The notes under the pieces were generated by a model. The model searched no databases, was not told where the DNA came from, and was given only the letters and a program-made list of their open reading frames with translations. Below, piece after piece: positions 51,334 through 59,727 of a stretch of DNA of 64,000 nucleotides. How positions within the stretch are numbered: the stretch's first letter is position 1; every line of letters begins with the position of its first letter. The position numbers were made by a program, and so were the translations under genes. The stretch is from contig JBNGDI010000012.1 of NCBI GenBank assembly GCA_049975425.1, positions 1-64,000 on the forward strand, given 5' to 3'. The stretch is from HyVt-105 sp049975425 (GTDB taxonomy: Bacteria; Bacteroidota; Bacteroidia; Bacteroidales; VadinHA17).

Positions 51334-52799
51334 ATCCGGTACTTTTTATCGTCGTTCCGCTGGGTCTGGCTTTTGCCATACCGTTGCTGAAGTTTATTTC
51401 GAAAAGAATCATCCGGTTTGTGCCTGCCCTGGCCTTTCTGTTCAATCTGGTTTTTGCCCTGAAACTGATTCCTGTAGTGATGGACCATCCGATTCACGTG
51501 CAGATCGGTGGATTTATCCCCCCTCTGGGAATAAACCTGGTAGCTGGTCCGCTGGGGATGATGTTCGTTGCGCTCATTGCCCTGGTGGGAGTTCTGGTTT
51601 CGGTATATGCTTTTCATCCTGTGAAGGAGACGGACGAGGACCGGTACCATATTCTTTACATCTTACAACTTACCGGGGCAACAGGCGTTGTATTAACCGG
51701 GGATATTTTCAACCTTTTCGTATTCTTTGAGATCCTTTGCATTGCTTCATATTCCCTGGTAGCATACCAGGGGACCCGCGCAGGGATAGAATCGGCTATG
51801 AAATACCTTATCCAGGGAACTCTGGGATCGGGTTTGATTCTGATTGGAATAGGGCTTCTTTACGGGCAATTCGGAACCCTGAACATGGCGGATATCGCCG
51901 CCCGAATTCATTCTGTGCGGGCTGTTTCCGTTTATGTCCCCCTCGTGTTGTTCATTACAGGGTTCGGAGTGGAAGCCGCTTTGTTTCCATTGAATGCCTG
52001 GCTGCCCGATGCCCATTCGTCGGCTCCAACCACTATCAGTGCCGTGTTGTCGGGAATAGCGATTGAGGTGGGTTTGTATGCGATACTCCGTGTGGTGTTT
52101 ACCCTTTTCGGGATTACCCACATGATGGGCCTTTTCCTGGTGCTGGGGGTCCTTACCCTGTTGATCGGGGAGCTTTGTGCTTTCAGTCAGGACAACATTA
52201 AAAGAATGCTGGCTTTTTCGAGTATCGGGCAGATCGGTTTGCTGGTTTTTGCTTTTTCCCTGGCTTCAACGCAGGGAATAACAGGTGGTTTTTTTCAGTT
52301 GGTCAGCCATACCCTGGGAAAAGCATTGTTGTTTCTGGCTGCCGGTTACATGATCGCCCGGACGGGATCGATGGAAATAGCTTCCTTTAAGGGAATGGGG
52401 AAGGACATGCCTTTTACTTCGCTGGCTTTTACCATCGGGGCTTTCTCTATGGTAGGTTTGCCCCCTTTTATGGGTTTTCCGGGTAAGTTCATGATCTTGA
52501 AAGCCGCATTGCACGACGGTCAGATGATGACCCTCATCCTCCTGGGTTTAATCCTGATCGCCACCGTGATCGAGGGGGCTTATTTCTTCAGAGTAGTACA
52601 GGTGCTTTATTTTTCAGGAGAGGACTTGCCCGACAGGGGCAGGGCCCCGGCTGCTTTTTCCCGGCTTGTCCCCCTATTCTTTTTTACAGGCCTGATCATT
52701 GTTCTGGGTATTTACCCGTCACTGATCACAGACCTGCTGGATGCATCTGCCCTGGAATTACTCGACCGACCGGGTTTCATTAAAAGCATTATCCCATGA
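51327..52799 (+). CDS. mnhD: Proton/cation antiporter subunit D (MnhD/MbxH-like)
   Basis: A 490-residue polytopic membrane protein of the NuoL/M/N family. The helix with the essential Glu is FVFFEILCIASYSLVAY, the lysine-bearing helix includes FSSIGQIGLLVF, and the conserved WLPDAHSSAPTTISAVLSG block is present. It should carry one half of the ion-pumping channel. Overlaps: 7 bases with mnhC, 4 bases with the second antiporter subunit. Confidence 0.93.
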   Translation: MVNPVLFIVVPLGLAFAIPLLKFISKRIIRFVPALAFLFNLVFALKLIPVVMDHPIHVQIGGFIPPLGINLVAGPLGMMFVALIALVGVLVSVYAFHPVKETDEDRYHILYILQLTGATGVVLTGDIFNLFVFFEILCIASYSLVAYQGTRAGIESAMKYLIQGTLGSGLILIGIGLLYGQFGTLNMADIAARIHSVRAVSVYVPLVLFITGFGVEAALFPLNAWLPDAHSSAPTTISAVLSGIAIEVGLYAILRVVFTLFGITHMMGLFLVLGVLTLLIGELCAFSQDNIKRMLAFSSIGQIGLLVFAFSLASTQGITGGFFQLVSHTLGKALLFLAAGYMIARTGSMEIASFKGMGKDMPFTSLAFTIGAFSMVGLPPFMGFPGKFMILKAALHDGQMMTLILLGLILIATVIEGAYFFRVVQVLYFSGEDLPDRGRAPAAFSRLVPLFFFTGLIIVLGIYPSLITDLLDASALELLDRPGFIKSIIP

Positions 52800-54652
52800 A
52801 ACTGGAAATTCTTCTATCCGTTATTTTCGGAGGATCTTTGCTCACATACCTGTTAGGGAAAATTTCGAAAAGGGCAAGAGATATTCTGGCCGTTCTGGTT
52901 TTGCTGACGGCAACGGCCGGAATTGCCTCTCTGTACGGAAAATCTTCAACGGAAACCCTGTATACCGGATTCCTGGATTTCCCCCTGGTATTGAGGATTC
53001 AGCCTTTCGCCTGGATCTTTGCCCTGACCATTGCGGTTGTGGGTTTGTGTGCTGTAATCTTTTCCTGGCATTATATAAGGGAAAAAGAAAGAACGGATTT
53101 TTTCTATTTCATGATGTTGCTGGTGATTTCCAGCATGATCGGCATCGTTCTGTCGGGGGATTTTCTTTCCTTTTATATTTTCTGGGAAATGATGTCATGG
53201 AGTACATTTCTGCTGATCAGCTATAACCGGGGGAAGGCCATTGCTGCAGGCATGAAATACATTGTTATGTCGGTGGCCGGTTCCCTGGCCATGCTGGTGG
53301 GGATGATTTCCCTGTATACCCGCACCGGCACCCTGGTATTCGATGCCATTTCCCAGAACCTGAATTCGGCTTCCTCCGGCTACCTTCAGCTTATTCTCAT
53401 TCTGTTTTTTATAGCATTCGGCATTAAAAATGCCATATGGCCCCTGCATGTGTGGCTTCCTCCGGCACATTCCGAAGCACCATCCCCTTTCAGTTCTGTT
53501 CTTTCCGGCATCTTGATCAAGATCGGCACGTTCGGTTTCATCCTGCTGATATATGGTATCATCCAGGTTCAGGTTTTTGTAAACCTGGGACACGCTCTGT
53601 TCAATGTACGTAATTTGCTTTTGCTGCTGGGTGCCGTCACCATACTTATTTCCACTTTTATTGCCCTGCTTCAGGACGATGCCAAGGGATTGCTGGCCTG
53701 GTCCACAGTGGCACAGGCGGGATATATCATTCTGGGGATTGCCTATGGAACCAGTGAAAGCCTTGCGGGAGGGACATTGCACTTTTTTAACCATGCTCTT
53801 TTCAAATCGCTTTTGTTCATGGTTGTTGGCGCGGTGGAATTTCGTACGAACGGAGTCCGTGATCTGAATTCACTGGGCGGACTGATCAAGAAAATGCCGG
53901 TTACTTTTGCCGCAGGGCTGGTCGGTGTATGCGGATTGATCGGTGTACCGCTGACCAACGGGTTTGTATCGAAATGGCTCATATACCATACATTGATCGT
54001 TAACGATTCGCCTTTTCTGGCCCTGGTGGCTCTGCTGGGGACCTGGGGTACCATCCTGTACAGTTACAAACTGATCCATCATATATTTCTGGGTCAACTT
54101 CCCCGGCAATATGAGCAGCTTCATGCAGCCCCTGTTTCCATGAAGATTCCCATGATATTTCTTTCTCTGGCCGTGGTTGGGTTTGGCATTCTTCCGGGGC
54201 TTCCCCTGCATGTGATCAATCTGGCAGAACTTGATTTTTCGATGGAACCCCTGGCGATTAATATGTGGGGAGTAGTTACCGGTTCGGGCACCCTTCAGAT
54301 GTTGAATATTGCCACAGCCTTGATCCTGGGTGGGTTCATTCTCTGGCTTTTCTTCCGGATGGGGCGGAAAAACACCCGGGTAGGCCAGCTGGATAATTAT
54401 GCCGCCGGTGCACCGGTTCCGGCCGACAGATATCACTATTCGGTGAAATTCTATGATCCCCTTACCCGTATGATCTCTCCATACCTGCATGACCTGGCTG
54501 ATCGTTTTTATTCGGCTCTGGCACGTGGGATCAGCAATGCGGGCAGCGGCATCCGCCGTATTTATACTGGGGATGTGGGGAATTATGCCCTGTATATTAT
54601 TCTGTTTCTGGCAATCCTGATATTCATCCAATTATACTGGAAGGTATGGTAA
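52796..54652 (+). CDS. Second antiporter-like subunit (MbxH'-like, NuoL/MrpD family)
   Basis: A 618-residue membrane protein, also NuoL/M family but distinct from the preceding gene and longer by about 130 residues. FYIFWEMMSWSTFLLISY carries the Glu, WSTVAQAGYIILGIAYG the Lys region, and LPPAHSEAPSPFSSVLSG the conserved block. The C-terminal extension (about residues 480-618) includes a soluble stretch and a last hydrophobic helix, reminiscent of HyfB/NuoL tails. Two consecutive MrpD-like genes are diagnostic of Mbx/Mbs rather than Mbh. Confidence 0.9.
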   Translation: MKLEILLSVIFGGSLLTYLLGKISKRARDILAVLVLLTATAGIASLYGKSSTETLYTGFLDFPLVLRIQPFAWIFALTIAVVGLCAVIFSWHYIREKERTDFFYFMMLLVISSMIGIVLSGDFLSFYIFWEMMSWSTFLLISYNRGKAIAAGMKYIVMSVAGSLAMLVGMISLYTRTGTLVFDAISQNLNSASSGYLQLILILFFIAFGIKNAIWPLHVWLPPAHSEAPSPFSSVLSGILIKIGTFGFILLIYGIIQVQVFVNLGHALFNVRNLLLLLGAVTILISTFIALLQDDAKGLLAWSTVAQAGYIILGIAYGTSESLAGGTLHFFNHALFKSLLFMVVGAVEFRTNGVRDLNSLGGLIKKMPVTFAAGLVGVCGLIGVPLTNGFVSKWLIYHTLIVNDSPFLALVALLGTWGTILYSYKLIHHIFLGQLPRQYEQLHAAPVSMKIPMIFLSLAVVGFGILPGLPLHVINLAELDFSMEPLAINMWGVVTGSGTLQMLNIATALILGGFILWLFFRMGRKNTRVGQLDNYAAGAPVPADRYHYSVKFYDPLTRMISPYLHDLADRFYSALARGISNAGSGIRRIYTGDVGNYALYIILFLAILIFIQLYWKVW

Positions 54653-55545
54653 TGGCACTCATTTTGCAGATTTTATTCGTCACTCTGCTGGCCTGTCTGG
54701 TAGGGCTGTTCCTGATCGGCTTATCCCGAAAGGTGACGGCAAGGATCCACTGGCGCTACGGACCGCCCATCAGCCAGCCCTTCATCGATATTGTAAAATG
54801 GTTCAGCCAGACGGCTGTAAGCCATGGAAAACTGTTTGATGCGGGCATGATTTTTTCTCTGACCGGATCGGTGGTGGTGGTATTGTTTCTTCCTTTTGGA
54901 GGAATCTGTCCGCTGAGCGGTTCGGGTGGTTTGCTGGTTATTCTGTACCTGATGCTGATTGCTCCTCTGGGAATCGCACTGAGTGCAGGAGAAGCAGCCA
55001 ATCCGCATGCCAGTATCGGGGTTTCCAGAAAATTGCAGCTGGCTTTCGGATATGAGTTGTCGCTGTTGATGATTCTGCTTTCGCTGATGACCTATTACCG
55101 TACGGTTTCCATCGTGGACATTGTGGAAGCCCAGATCCAATCGGGATGGTCACTGGTAAAGCTCCCCCTGATGGCATCGGGCCTGGCTTATCTGTTGATC
55201 ATGCCGGCTATTATGGGCATTCGGCCGTTTGAGATGATCCAGGCTCCTCAGGAGATTTCCTCGGGGCCAATGGCCGAATACGGGGGCAAATTCCTGGCTT
55301 TTGCCACTCTTCAGCATGCTTTCAATATTTATATCGGTTTGTCGCTGTTTGTGAACCTCTTTCTTGGAGGCGGGAGCCATGCGGGTTATTTTCTGATCAA
55401 ATTGCTGGTGGCCTTTTTGGTATTTCAGGTCATCCATGCGGTATGGCCTCGTTTCAGGATCGAACAGGCGGTAAAATATCTCTGGAGATGGCCGGCTTTG
55501 CTTGCATTCATTGGTTTGATCATTGTGTGGGTGACCTCTTCATGA
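54646..55545 (+). CDS. NuoH-like membrane subunit (MbxM-like)
   Basis: A 299-residue polytopic protein of the NuoH/HycD family that links the membrane ion-pumping arm to the peripheral electron-transfer arm. RRFKD-like start ISQPFIDIVKWFSQ and the cytoplasmic-loop block FEMIQAPQEISSGPMAEYGGK are typical of hydrogenase-type members. Start ATG at 54646 overlaps the upstream stop by 7 bases; a second ATG at 54652 is in frame. It precedes the NuoB-like gene by 16 bases. Confidence 0.92.
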   Translation: MVMALILQILFVTLLACLVGLFLIGLSRKVTARIHWRYGPPISQPFIDIVKWFSQTAVSHGKLFDAGMIFSLTGSVVVVLFLPFGGICPLSGSGGLLVILYLMLIAPLGIALSAGEAANPHASIGVSRKLQLAFGYELSLLMILLSLMTYYRTVSIVDIVEAQIQSGWSLVKLPLMASGLAYLLIMPAIMGIRPFEMIQAPQEISSGPMAEYGGKFLAFATLQHAFNIYIGLSLFVNLFLGGGSHAGYFLIKLLVAFLVFQVIHAVWPRFRIEQAVKYLWRWPALLAFIGLIIVWVTSS

Positions 55546-55561
55546 CAAAAAAAACTGAAAA

Positions 55562-56146
55562 ATGGATAGAAATAACATTGGAAAATGGTTTAAATCGCCC
55601 GGGAACATGGGGCAGAAGTATTCCCTTCATGCCCTGTATTTCTGTACGGGTTGCGGCATCATTGAAATACCTCCTACCATTACCACACGCTGGGATGCAG
55701 AGCGTTTTGGTGTGATCCCCGTGGCAACCCCGCGTCAAGCGAACCTGTTTCTTATTACAGGCTATGTGTCGGTGAAGACCTTGCGCTACATTATTCGCTC
55801 CTATGAACAAATGCCGGAACCCAAATACACTGTAGGCTTCGGTTCGTGCCCCATCAACGGGGGGATGTACTGGGATTCATACAATACCATCAAGCACCTG
55901 GATAAATACATTCCGGTAGACGGGTGGATTGCCGGATGCATGCCCCGGCCCGAAGCCGTGTTTGTGGCCGTGACCCATTTGTGGACATTGATCGATAAGG
56001 GTATGGCAACGGGTTACCTGAAATACCGTGAGCACTATACGAAGTACCGGCGTAATCAGGAAAAAATTCTTGGGAAGCTCGAATGGCCTCCCCTGTTTTC
56101 AAAAGAGGAAGAAAATGAAAAATCCAGGGAAAAAGTTGCAGGATGA
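55562..56146 (+). CDS. NuoB-like FeS subunit (MbxJ-like)
   Basis: A 194-residue peripheral subunit binding one [4Fe-4S] cluster equivalent to N2. The four ligands are visible: C28 and C31 in FCTGCGII (a C-x2-C spacing as in [NiFe]-hydrogenase-type subunits, not the adjacent Cys-Cys of complex I), C96 in GFGSCPINGG and C126 in AGCMPRPEA. The final 45 residues are charged. Its 3' end overlaps the NuoC-like gene by 32 bases. Confidence 0.93.
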   Translation: MDRNNIGKWFKSPGNMGQKYSLHALYFCTGCGIIEIPPTITTRWDAERFGVIPVATPRQANLFLITGYVSVKTLRYIIRSYEQMPEPKYTVGFGSCPINGGMYWDSYNTIKHLDKYIPVDGWIAGCMPRPEAVFVAVTHLWTLIDKGMATGYLKYREHYTKYRRNQEKILGKLEWPPLFSKEEENEKSREKVAG

Positions 56147-56633
56147 ACTCCAAAACATGTTCGAGGGAATCTCCATGGAGGGAGACGGTGAAACCCGTTT
56201 GACTGTAAAATGTCGGAAAGAGACGGTCCTTACCATGCTGAGTTTTCTGAAGAAAACGGGATATGATCACCTGGCCCTGATATCATGCGTTGACCGTATA
56301 CACGACAATGAACTGGAGCTGGTATTTATTTTATCATCCTACGGTGGTGATGTCCTTATGCAAAAGATGAATGTTCTGGTTAAGACGAGGATTTCCCGGG
56401 AGGATCCGCAATTCTATACAACCACCGAATTATTCGGAAATGCTTCACCGTATGAACGGGAACTGCACGAGCTTTACGGGATTATGTTCAGGGGGCATCC
56501 CGGACTTACCCCTTTATTACTGGAAAGAGAATATGCCATTCCCCCTTTCAGAAAAGATTTTGACACAAGAAAATACGTAAGGGATGTTTTTGACCAGATT
56601 CCTTTTGTGGAAGACAAAAAAGGAAGAAAATGA
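56115..56633 (+). CDS. NuoC-like subunit (30 kDa, MbxK-like)
   Basis: A 172-residue peripheral subunit of the complex I 30-kDa family. The signature HELYGIMFRGHPGLTPLLLERE is present near the C-terminus. It has no cofactor and structurally supports the NuoD-like subunit. I chose ATG at 56115; a longer in-frame start at 56028 would lie deep within the previous gene. Stop and next start overlap by 4 bases. Confidence 0.92.
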   Translation: MKNPGKKLQDELQNMFEGISMEGDGETRLTVKCRKETVLTMLSFLKKTGYDHLALISCVDRIHDNELELVFILSSYGGDVLMQKMNVLVKTRISREDPQFYTTTELFGNASPYERELHELYGIMFRGHPGLTPLLLEREYAIPPFRKDFDTRKYVRDVFDQIPFVEDKKGRK

Positions 56634-57727
56634 GGGAACTTGAACTGTATTTTGGTCCCCAGCACCTGGGTATGGTGGGTAATTTCAGTATTACCCTTCA
56701 GGTGGAAGGAGACCGGATCGTAAAAGCCACAGCCAATCCGGGTTTTTTGCATCGCGGATTTGAAAAGCTGATGGAACAGCGTACCTGGATCCAGAACTTT
56801 CCGCTGGTATGCCGTATCAATGTGGTGGAACCCGATCATATGGAGTTGATGTATGCCATGGCCGTTGAAAAACTGGCCGGGATCGAGGTCCCTGAACGGG
56901 CACAGTTTATCCGGAGTATATACCTCGAACTGGCCCGGGTGGGATCGCATCTGTTCGGATTATGGGCTTATGCCAATATGCTGGGATTTGATACGGTAGC
57001 CAACTGGGCTATGTACCACCGCGATCTGATCCTTGACCTTTTCGAGGAACTGACAGGGGGCAGGGTATACCATATTTACCTTTGGCCCGGAGGGGTCAGG
57101 CGTGATTTTCCCGAAGGCTTTGAAGACAGGATCCGTTCCACCCTCCATACCATCGGGAGCTGTGTGCCCGATTATGACGACACCTTTTTTCACAGCCGTA
57201 TTTTTTATGATAGGTCTCATGGAGTGGGAAAGCTGAGCCTGGAAGAAGCCTGCAGGATGGGCGCGGTGGGGCAGGTTTTGCGGGCTGCCGGCATGAAAAA
57301 GGATATCCGTAAAACAGAACCCTATGCCGCCTACGATCAGGTGGATTGGGATGTTCCTGTTCGGACTGATGGAGATGCCTATTCAAGAATATGGGTGGTA
57401 CGAGATGAAATGATCGAAAGTGTCCATATGATCTTCAAGTTGCTTGATAAACTACCCAAAGGGGAAACCTATCAACGGATTCCCAATCCTTTCAAATGGA
57501 AGATACCCGAAAACGAAACCTATGTGCGGTGTGAATCATCCAGGGGCGAACTGGGCCTGTATCTGGTAAGTGACGGAGGCGATAAACCCTGCCGGGCGCA
57601 TTTCCGCACGCCCTCTTACAATCACGGCCTGACGATTCTGGAAAAGGCCCTGGAGAATGAAAGCATTGCAGATGTTGGGAATATCATGATCAGTTTGTAT
57701 ATCACGGCACCGGAAATTGACCGGTAA
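56630..57727 (+). CDS. NuoD-like catalytic subunit lacking NiFe and quinone-site residues (MbxL-like)
   Basis: A 365-residue protein of the NuoD/hydrogenase large-subunit family: GFLHRGFEKLMEQRTWIQN near the N-terminus and ELARVGSHLFGLWAYA later. The N-terminal hydrogenase motif (R-x-C-G-x-C) is reduced to a single C61 in LVCRINVVEPDH, and the C-terminal D-P-C-x-x-C is replaced by ITAPEIDR. So no NiFe site can form. By eye alignment to complex I, the quinone His (STHG) is MVGN here and the Tyr (MDYLH) is INVVE. Both known reactions are therefore unlikely, and Mbx/Mbs-like chemistry fits best. It starts 4 bases inside the NuoC-like stop. Confidence 0.88.
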   Translation: MRELELYFGPQHLGMVGNFSITLQVEGDRIVKATANPGFLHRGFEKLMEQRTWIQNFPLVCRINVVEPDHMELMYAMAVEKLAGIEVPERAQFIRSIYLELARVGSHLFGLWAYANMLGFDTVANWAMYHRDLILDLFEELTGGRVYHIYLWPGGVRRDFPEGFEDRIRSTLHTIGSCVPDYDDTFFHSRIFYDRSHGVGKLSLEEACRMGAVGQVLRAAGMKKDIRKTEPYAAYDQVDWDVPVRTDGDAYSRIWVVRDEMIESVHMIFKLLDKLPKGETYQRIPNPFKWKIPENETYVRCESSRGELGLYLVSDGGDKPCRAHFRTPSYNHGLTILEKALENESIADVGNIMISLYITAPEIDR

Positions 57728-57732
57728 ATCAA

Positions 57733-57737
57733 CGGAG
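57733..57737 (+). promoter_or_regulatory. Strong Shine-Dalgarno deciding the flavoprotein start
   Basis: GGAGG lies nine bases before the ATG at 57747. Such a strong Shine-Dalgarno is unusual among the genes of this window and supports ATG 57747 over an in-frame start at 57717 that overlaps the NuoD-like gene by 11 bases. Confidence 0.6.
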
Positions 57738-57746
57738 GATCTGAAT

Positions 57747-59606
57747 ATGAGCCAGAGTGTACTGAAACCATTCAAAGCCATTAAGTACCTGTTTGCCAAG
57801 CCAAAAACCCTGAGGTATCCGTTCGAGGTGAAGGAACCGGCCCTTAGATACCGGGGTTTTCATGTGAACGACTGGGAAACATGCACCGGATGTGGCAACT
57901 GTTCCGATATATGTCCGAACCAGGCCATAGAAATGATCGAAATCCCTGAACTCGAATCCAAACCGGGAAAAACAAACAAGAGGCCCAGGATCGATTATGG
58001 AAGATGTTGCTTCTGCGGTTTGTGTATAGATATCTGTCCTCCGGGTTCGCTGAAACTTACCCGCGATTATTTTCATATACATTTTGACCCGGAAACCTTT
58101 GTTTTTGTTCCAAAGGATGAACAGACAGAACCGGAAAAATATTTTTCTTCGGACGAATATTCTGTTCTGAAAGCCAGCCTGACTCACCGCCACAGAAATT
58201 ATGACGGTTTTGTTTCCGATCTGAATTATTCACTTTTCAGCCCTGAACGGGTTCCCATGCCGGTAGTGCCCCCGGAGGAAAGAATCCTTTCGTTTATTGA
58301 ACATATTATTGGGTATGACCGGGAAGAGGCACGACAGGAAGCATCGAGGTGCCTGGAATGCCGGCTTTGTGAGGAAGCCTGCCCGGCCCATTTGAAAATA
58401 TCCGACTATATCCATGCCATATATGAGGATAAACCTGAGGAATCTCTGAAGAAAATCTATGAAGATAACCCCATTCCTTCTATTTGCGGAAGAGTATGCA
58501 TGGCCCATTGCGAAAAGGCCTGTTCATTGAGTATCCGGGGTGAGGCGCTTTCTATCCGCTGGCTGAAAAGATATGCGGCCGATACCGTGAAAGATTTCAA
58601 AACCTCCCTGGAATTACATCCCGGCCCGCCTACCGGAAAGAAAGTCGCTGTGATTGGTGCCGGCCCCGGTGGTCTATCGGTGGCCTATTTTCTCCGGTTA
58701 AGCGGATATGAGGTAAAGGTATACGATGCTCTTCCCGGTGGTGGGGGGACCATGAGAACAGGTCCTCCGGCATATCGTCTGCCGCTGGAAAGCATTGACA
58801 GGGATGTGGATTTTATCCGTTCACTGGGGGTGGAGTTCTTCTTCAATACCCGTGTGGGGAAGGACGTTTTGTTTGAGGACCTCCTGCAGGAAAACGATGC
58901 GGTATTCCTGGGAACGGGATATACCAGAAGCCGGTCCACACAGGTGAAAAATTATGAAAAATGTGATCTGGCTCTGGCATTTCTGGCAGATACCAAAATT
59001 GGAAAACCATATAAAGTGGGCAGGGAGATCATTGTCATAGGTGGTGGAAATGTTGCCCTTGATGTGGCCCGGGAGGCCATACGACTGCAGCATATTCAGT
59101 ATCCGGGTGAGAAAACAGTGGTTAAAACGGTATCACTCGAAGACTGGGACGAAATGCCGGCTACCGAAGAAGAAATCCGGGAAGCCCGGGAAGAGCATAT
59201 ACAGTTCCATCCGGCCTGGGGCCCAAAAGAAGTGGTGGTGGATGACTCGGGAAAGATTACCGGACTTCAGTGCAGGAAAGTAAAATCGGTATTCAATGAA
59301 CAGGGCCGGTTTGCACCTACCTTTCATGAAGATAAGGAAATGTTTATGGAAGGGGATATGATTATTGAAGCCATCGGACAGGTTCCCGATTTTTCCTTCA
59401 TTCCCGAAGCATTATTCAATAAGCTGGAATTTACGGAAAGAAAAAAGCTGCGCGTAGACGAAAACGGGATGACCTCAATATCCAGGGTATTTGCCGGCGG
59501 TGATATTGTGAATACGAATATGGATGCTGTAACGGCTATTGCCGATGCCAAAATCGCTGCCCAGGGAATCATCCGGTACCTTGCAGGAGAAACGGTTCCT
59601 GCCTGA
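57747..59606 (+). CDS. NuoI-like 2[4Fe-4S] domain fused to GltD/NfnB-type FAD-NAD(P)H oxidoreductase
   Basis: A 619-residue fusion. Residues 1-110 are NuoI/MbxN-like with two ferredoxin motifs: C46, C49, C52, C56 (CTGCGNCSDIC) and C87, C90, C93, C97. Residues about 185-275 have GltD-type cysteines: C202, C205, C208, C212 (CLECRLCEEAC) and C247, C251, C255, C259. From residue 300 the flavin domain begins with VIGAGPGGLSVAYFLRLSGY; a second nucleotide-binding motif is VIGGGNVALDVAREA. The final residues include FAGGDIVNTNMDAVTAIADA, typical of this family. Electrons could pass between NAD(P)H, FAD and the FeS chain of the membrane complex. It is the last gene of the operon. No glutamate synthase large subunit is present, so this is not glutamate synthesis. 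Confidence 0.9.
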   Translation: MSQSVLKPFKAIKYLFAKPKTLRYPFEVKEPALRYRGFHVNDWETCTGCGNCSDICPNQAIEMIEIPELESKPGKTNKRPRIDYGRCCFCGLCIDICPPGSLKLTRDYFHIHFDPETFVFVPKDEQTEPEKYFSSDEYSVLKASLTHRHRNYDGFVSDLNYSLFSPERVPMPVVPPEERILSFIEHIIGYDREEARQEASRCLECRLCEEACPAHLKISDYIHAIYEDKPEESLKKIYEDNPIPSICGRVCMAHCEKACSLSIRGEALSIRWLKRYAADTVKDFKTSLELHPGPPTGKKVAVIGAGPGGLSVAYFLRLSGYEVKVYDALPGGGGTMRTGPPAYRLPLESIDRDVDFIRSLGVEFFFNTRVGKDVLFEDLLQENDAVFLGTGYTRSRSTQVKNYEKCDLALAFLADTKIGKPYKVGREIIVIGGGNVALDVAREAIRLQHIQYPGEKTVVKTVSLEDWDEMPATEEEIREAREEHIQFHPAWGPKEVVVDDSGKITGLQCRKVKSVFNEQGRFAPTFHEDKEMFMEGDMIIEAIGQVPDFSFIPEALFNKLEFTERKKLRVDENGMTSISRVFAGGDIVNTNMDAVTAIADAKIAAQGIIRYLAGETVPA

Positions 59607-59673
59607 GAACAAAAAACCTCAGGCAAACCGGCTGATTTTCTGTTGTTTTTTTAAAAAAAAATAATAACGACTG

Positions 59674-59682
59674 TATTTTTTG
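59674..59682 (+). promoter_or_regulatory. Possible -7 element of the microprotein gene
   Basis: TATTTTTTG fits the -7 consensus with one extra base between TA and TTTG, about 46 bases before the ATG at 59728. No -33 element is evident at normal spacing. It lies after an A/T homopolymer stretch (59645-59665). Confidence 0.35.
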
Positions 59683-59727
59683 CGTTATTTCATTCAGATA
59701 AATGTGAAACAAACCACCATTCTGCCT

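Noticed and set aside
48579..59606. Energy-converting [NiFe] hydrogenase (Mbh/Ech)
   Set aside because: The large subunit lacks both C-x-x-C pairs that bind NiFe, and no hydrogenase maturation genes are nearby.
48579..59606. Canonical complex I (Nuo) operon
   Set aside because: Mrp subunits E, F, G, C and a split MrpA are present, NuoE/F/G/A/J/K are not, the NuoB-like Cys spacing is C-x2-C, and quinone residues of NuoD are missing.
57747..59606. Glutamate synthase small subunit (gltD)
   Set aside because: There is no gltB, the protein has an extra NuoI-like domain, and it is the last gene of a membrane oxidoreductase operon.
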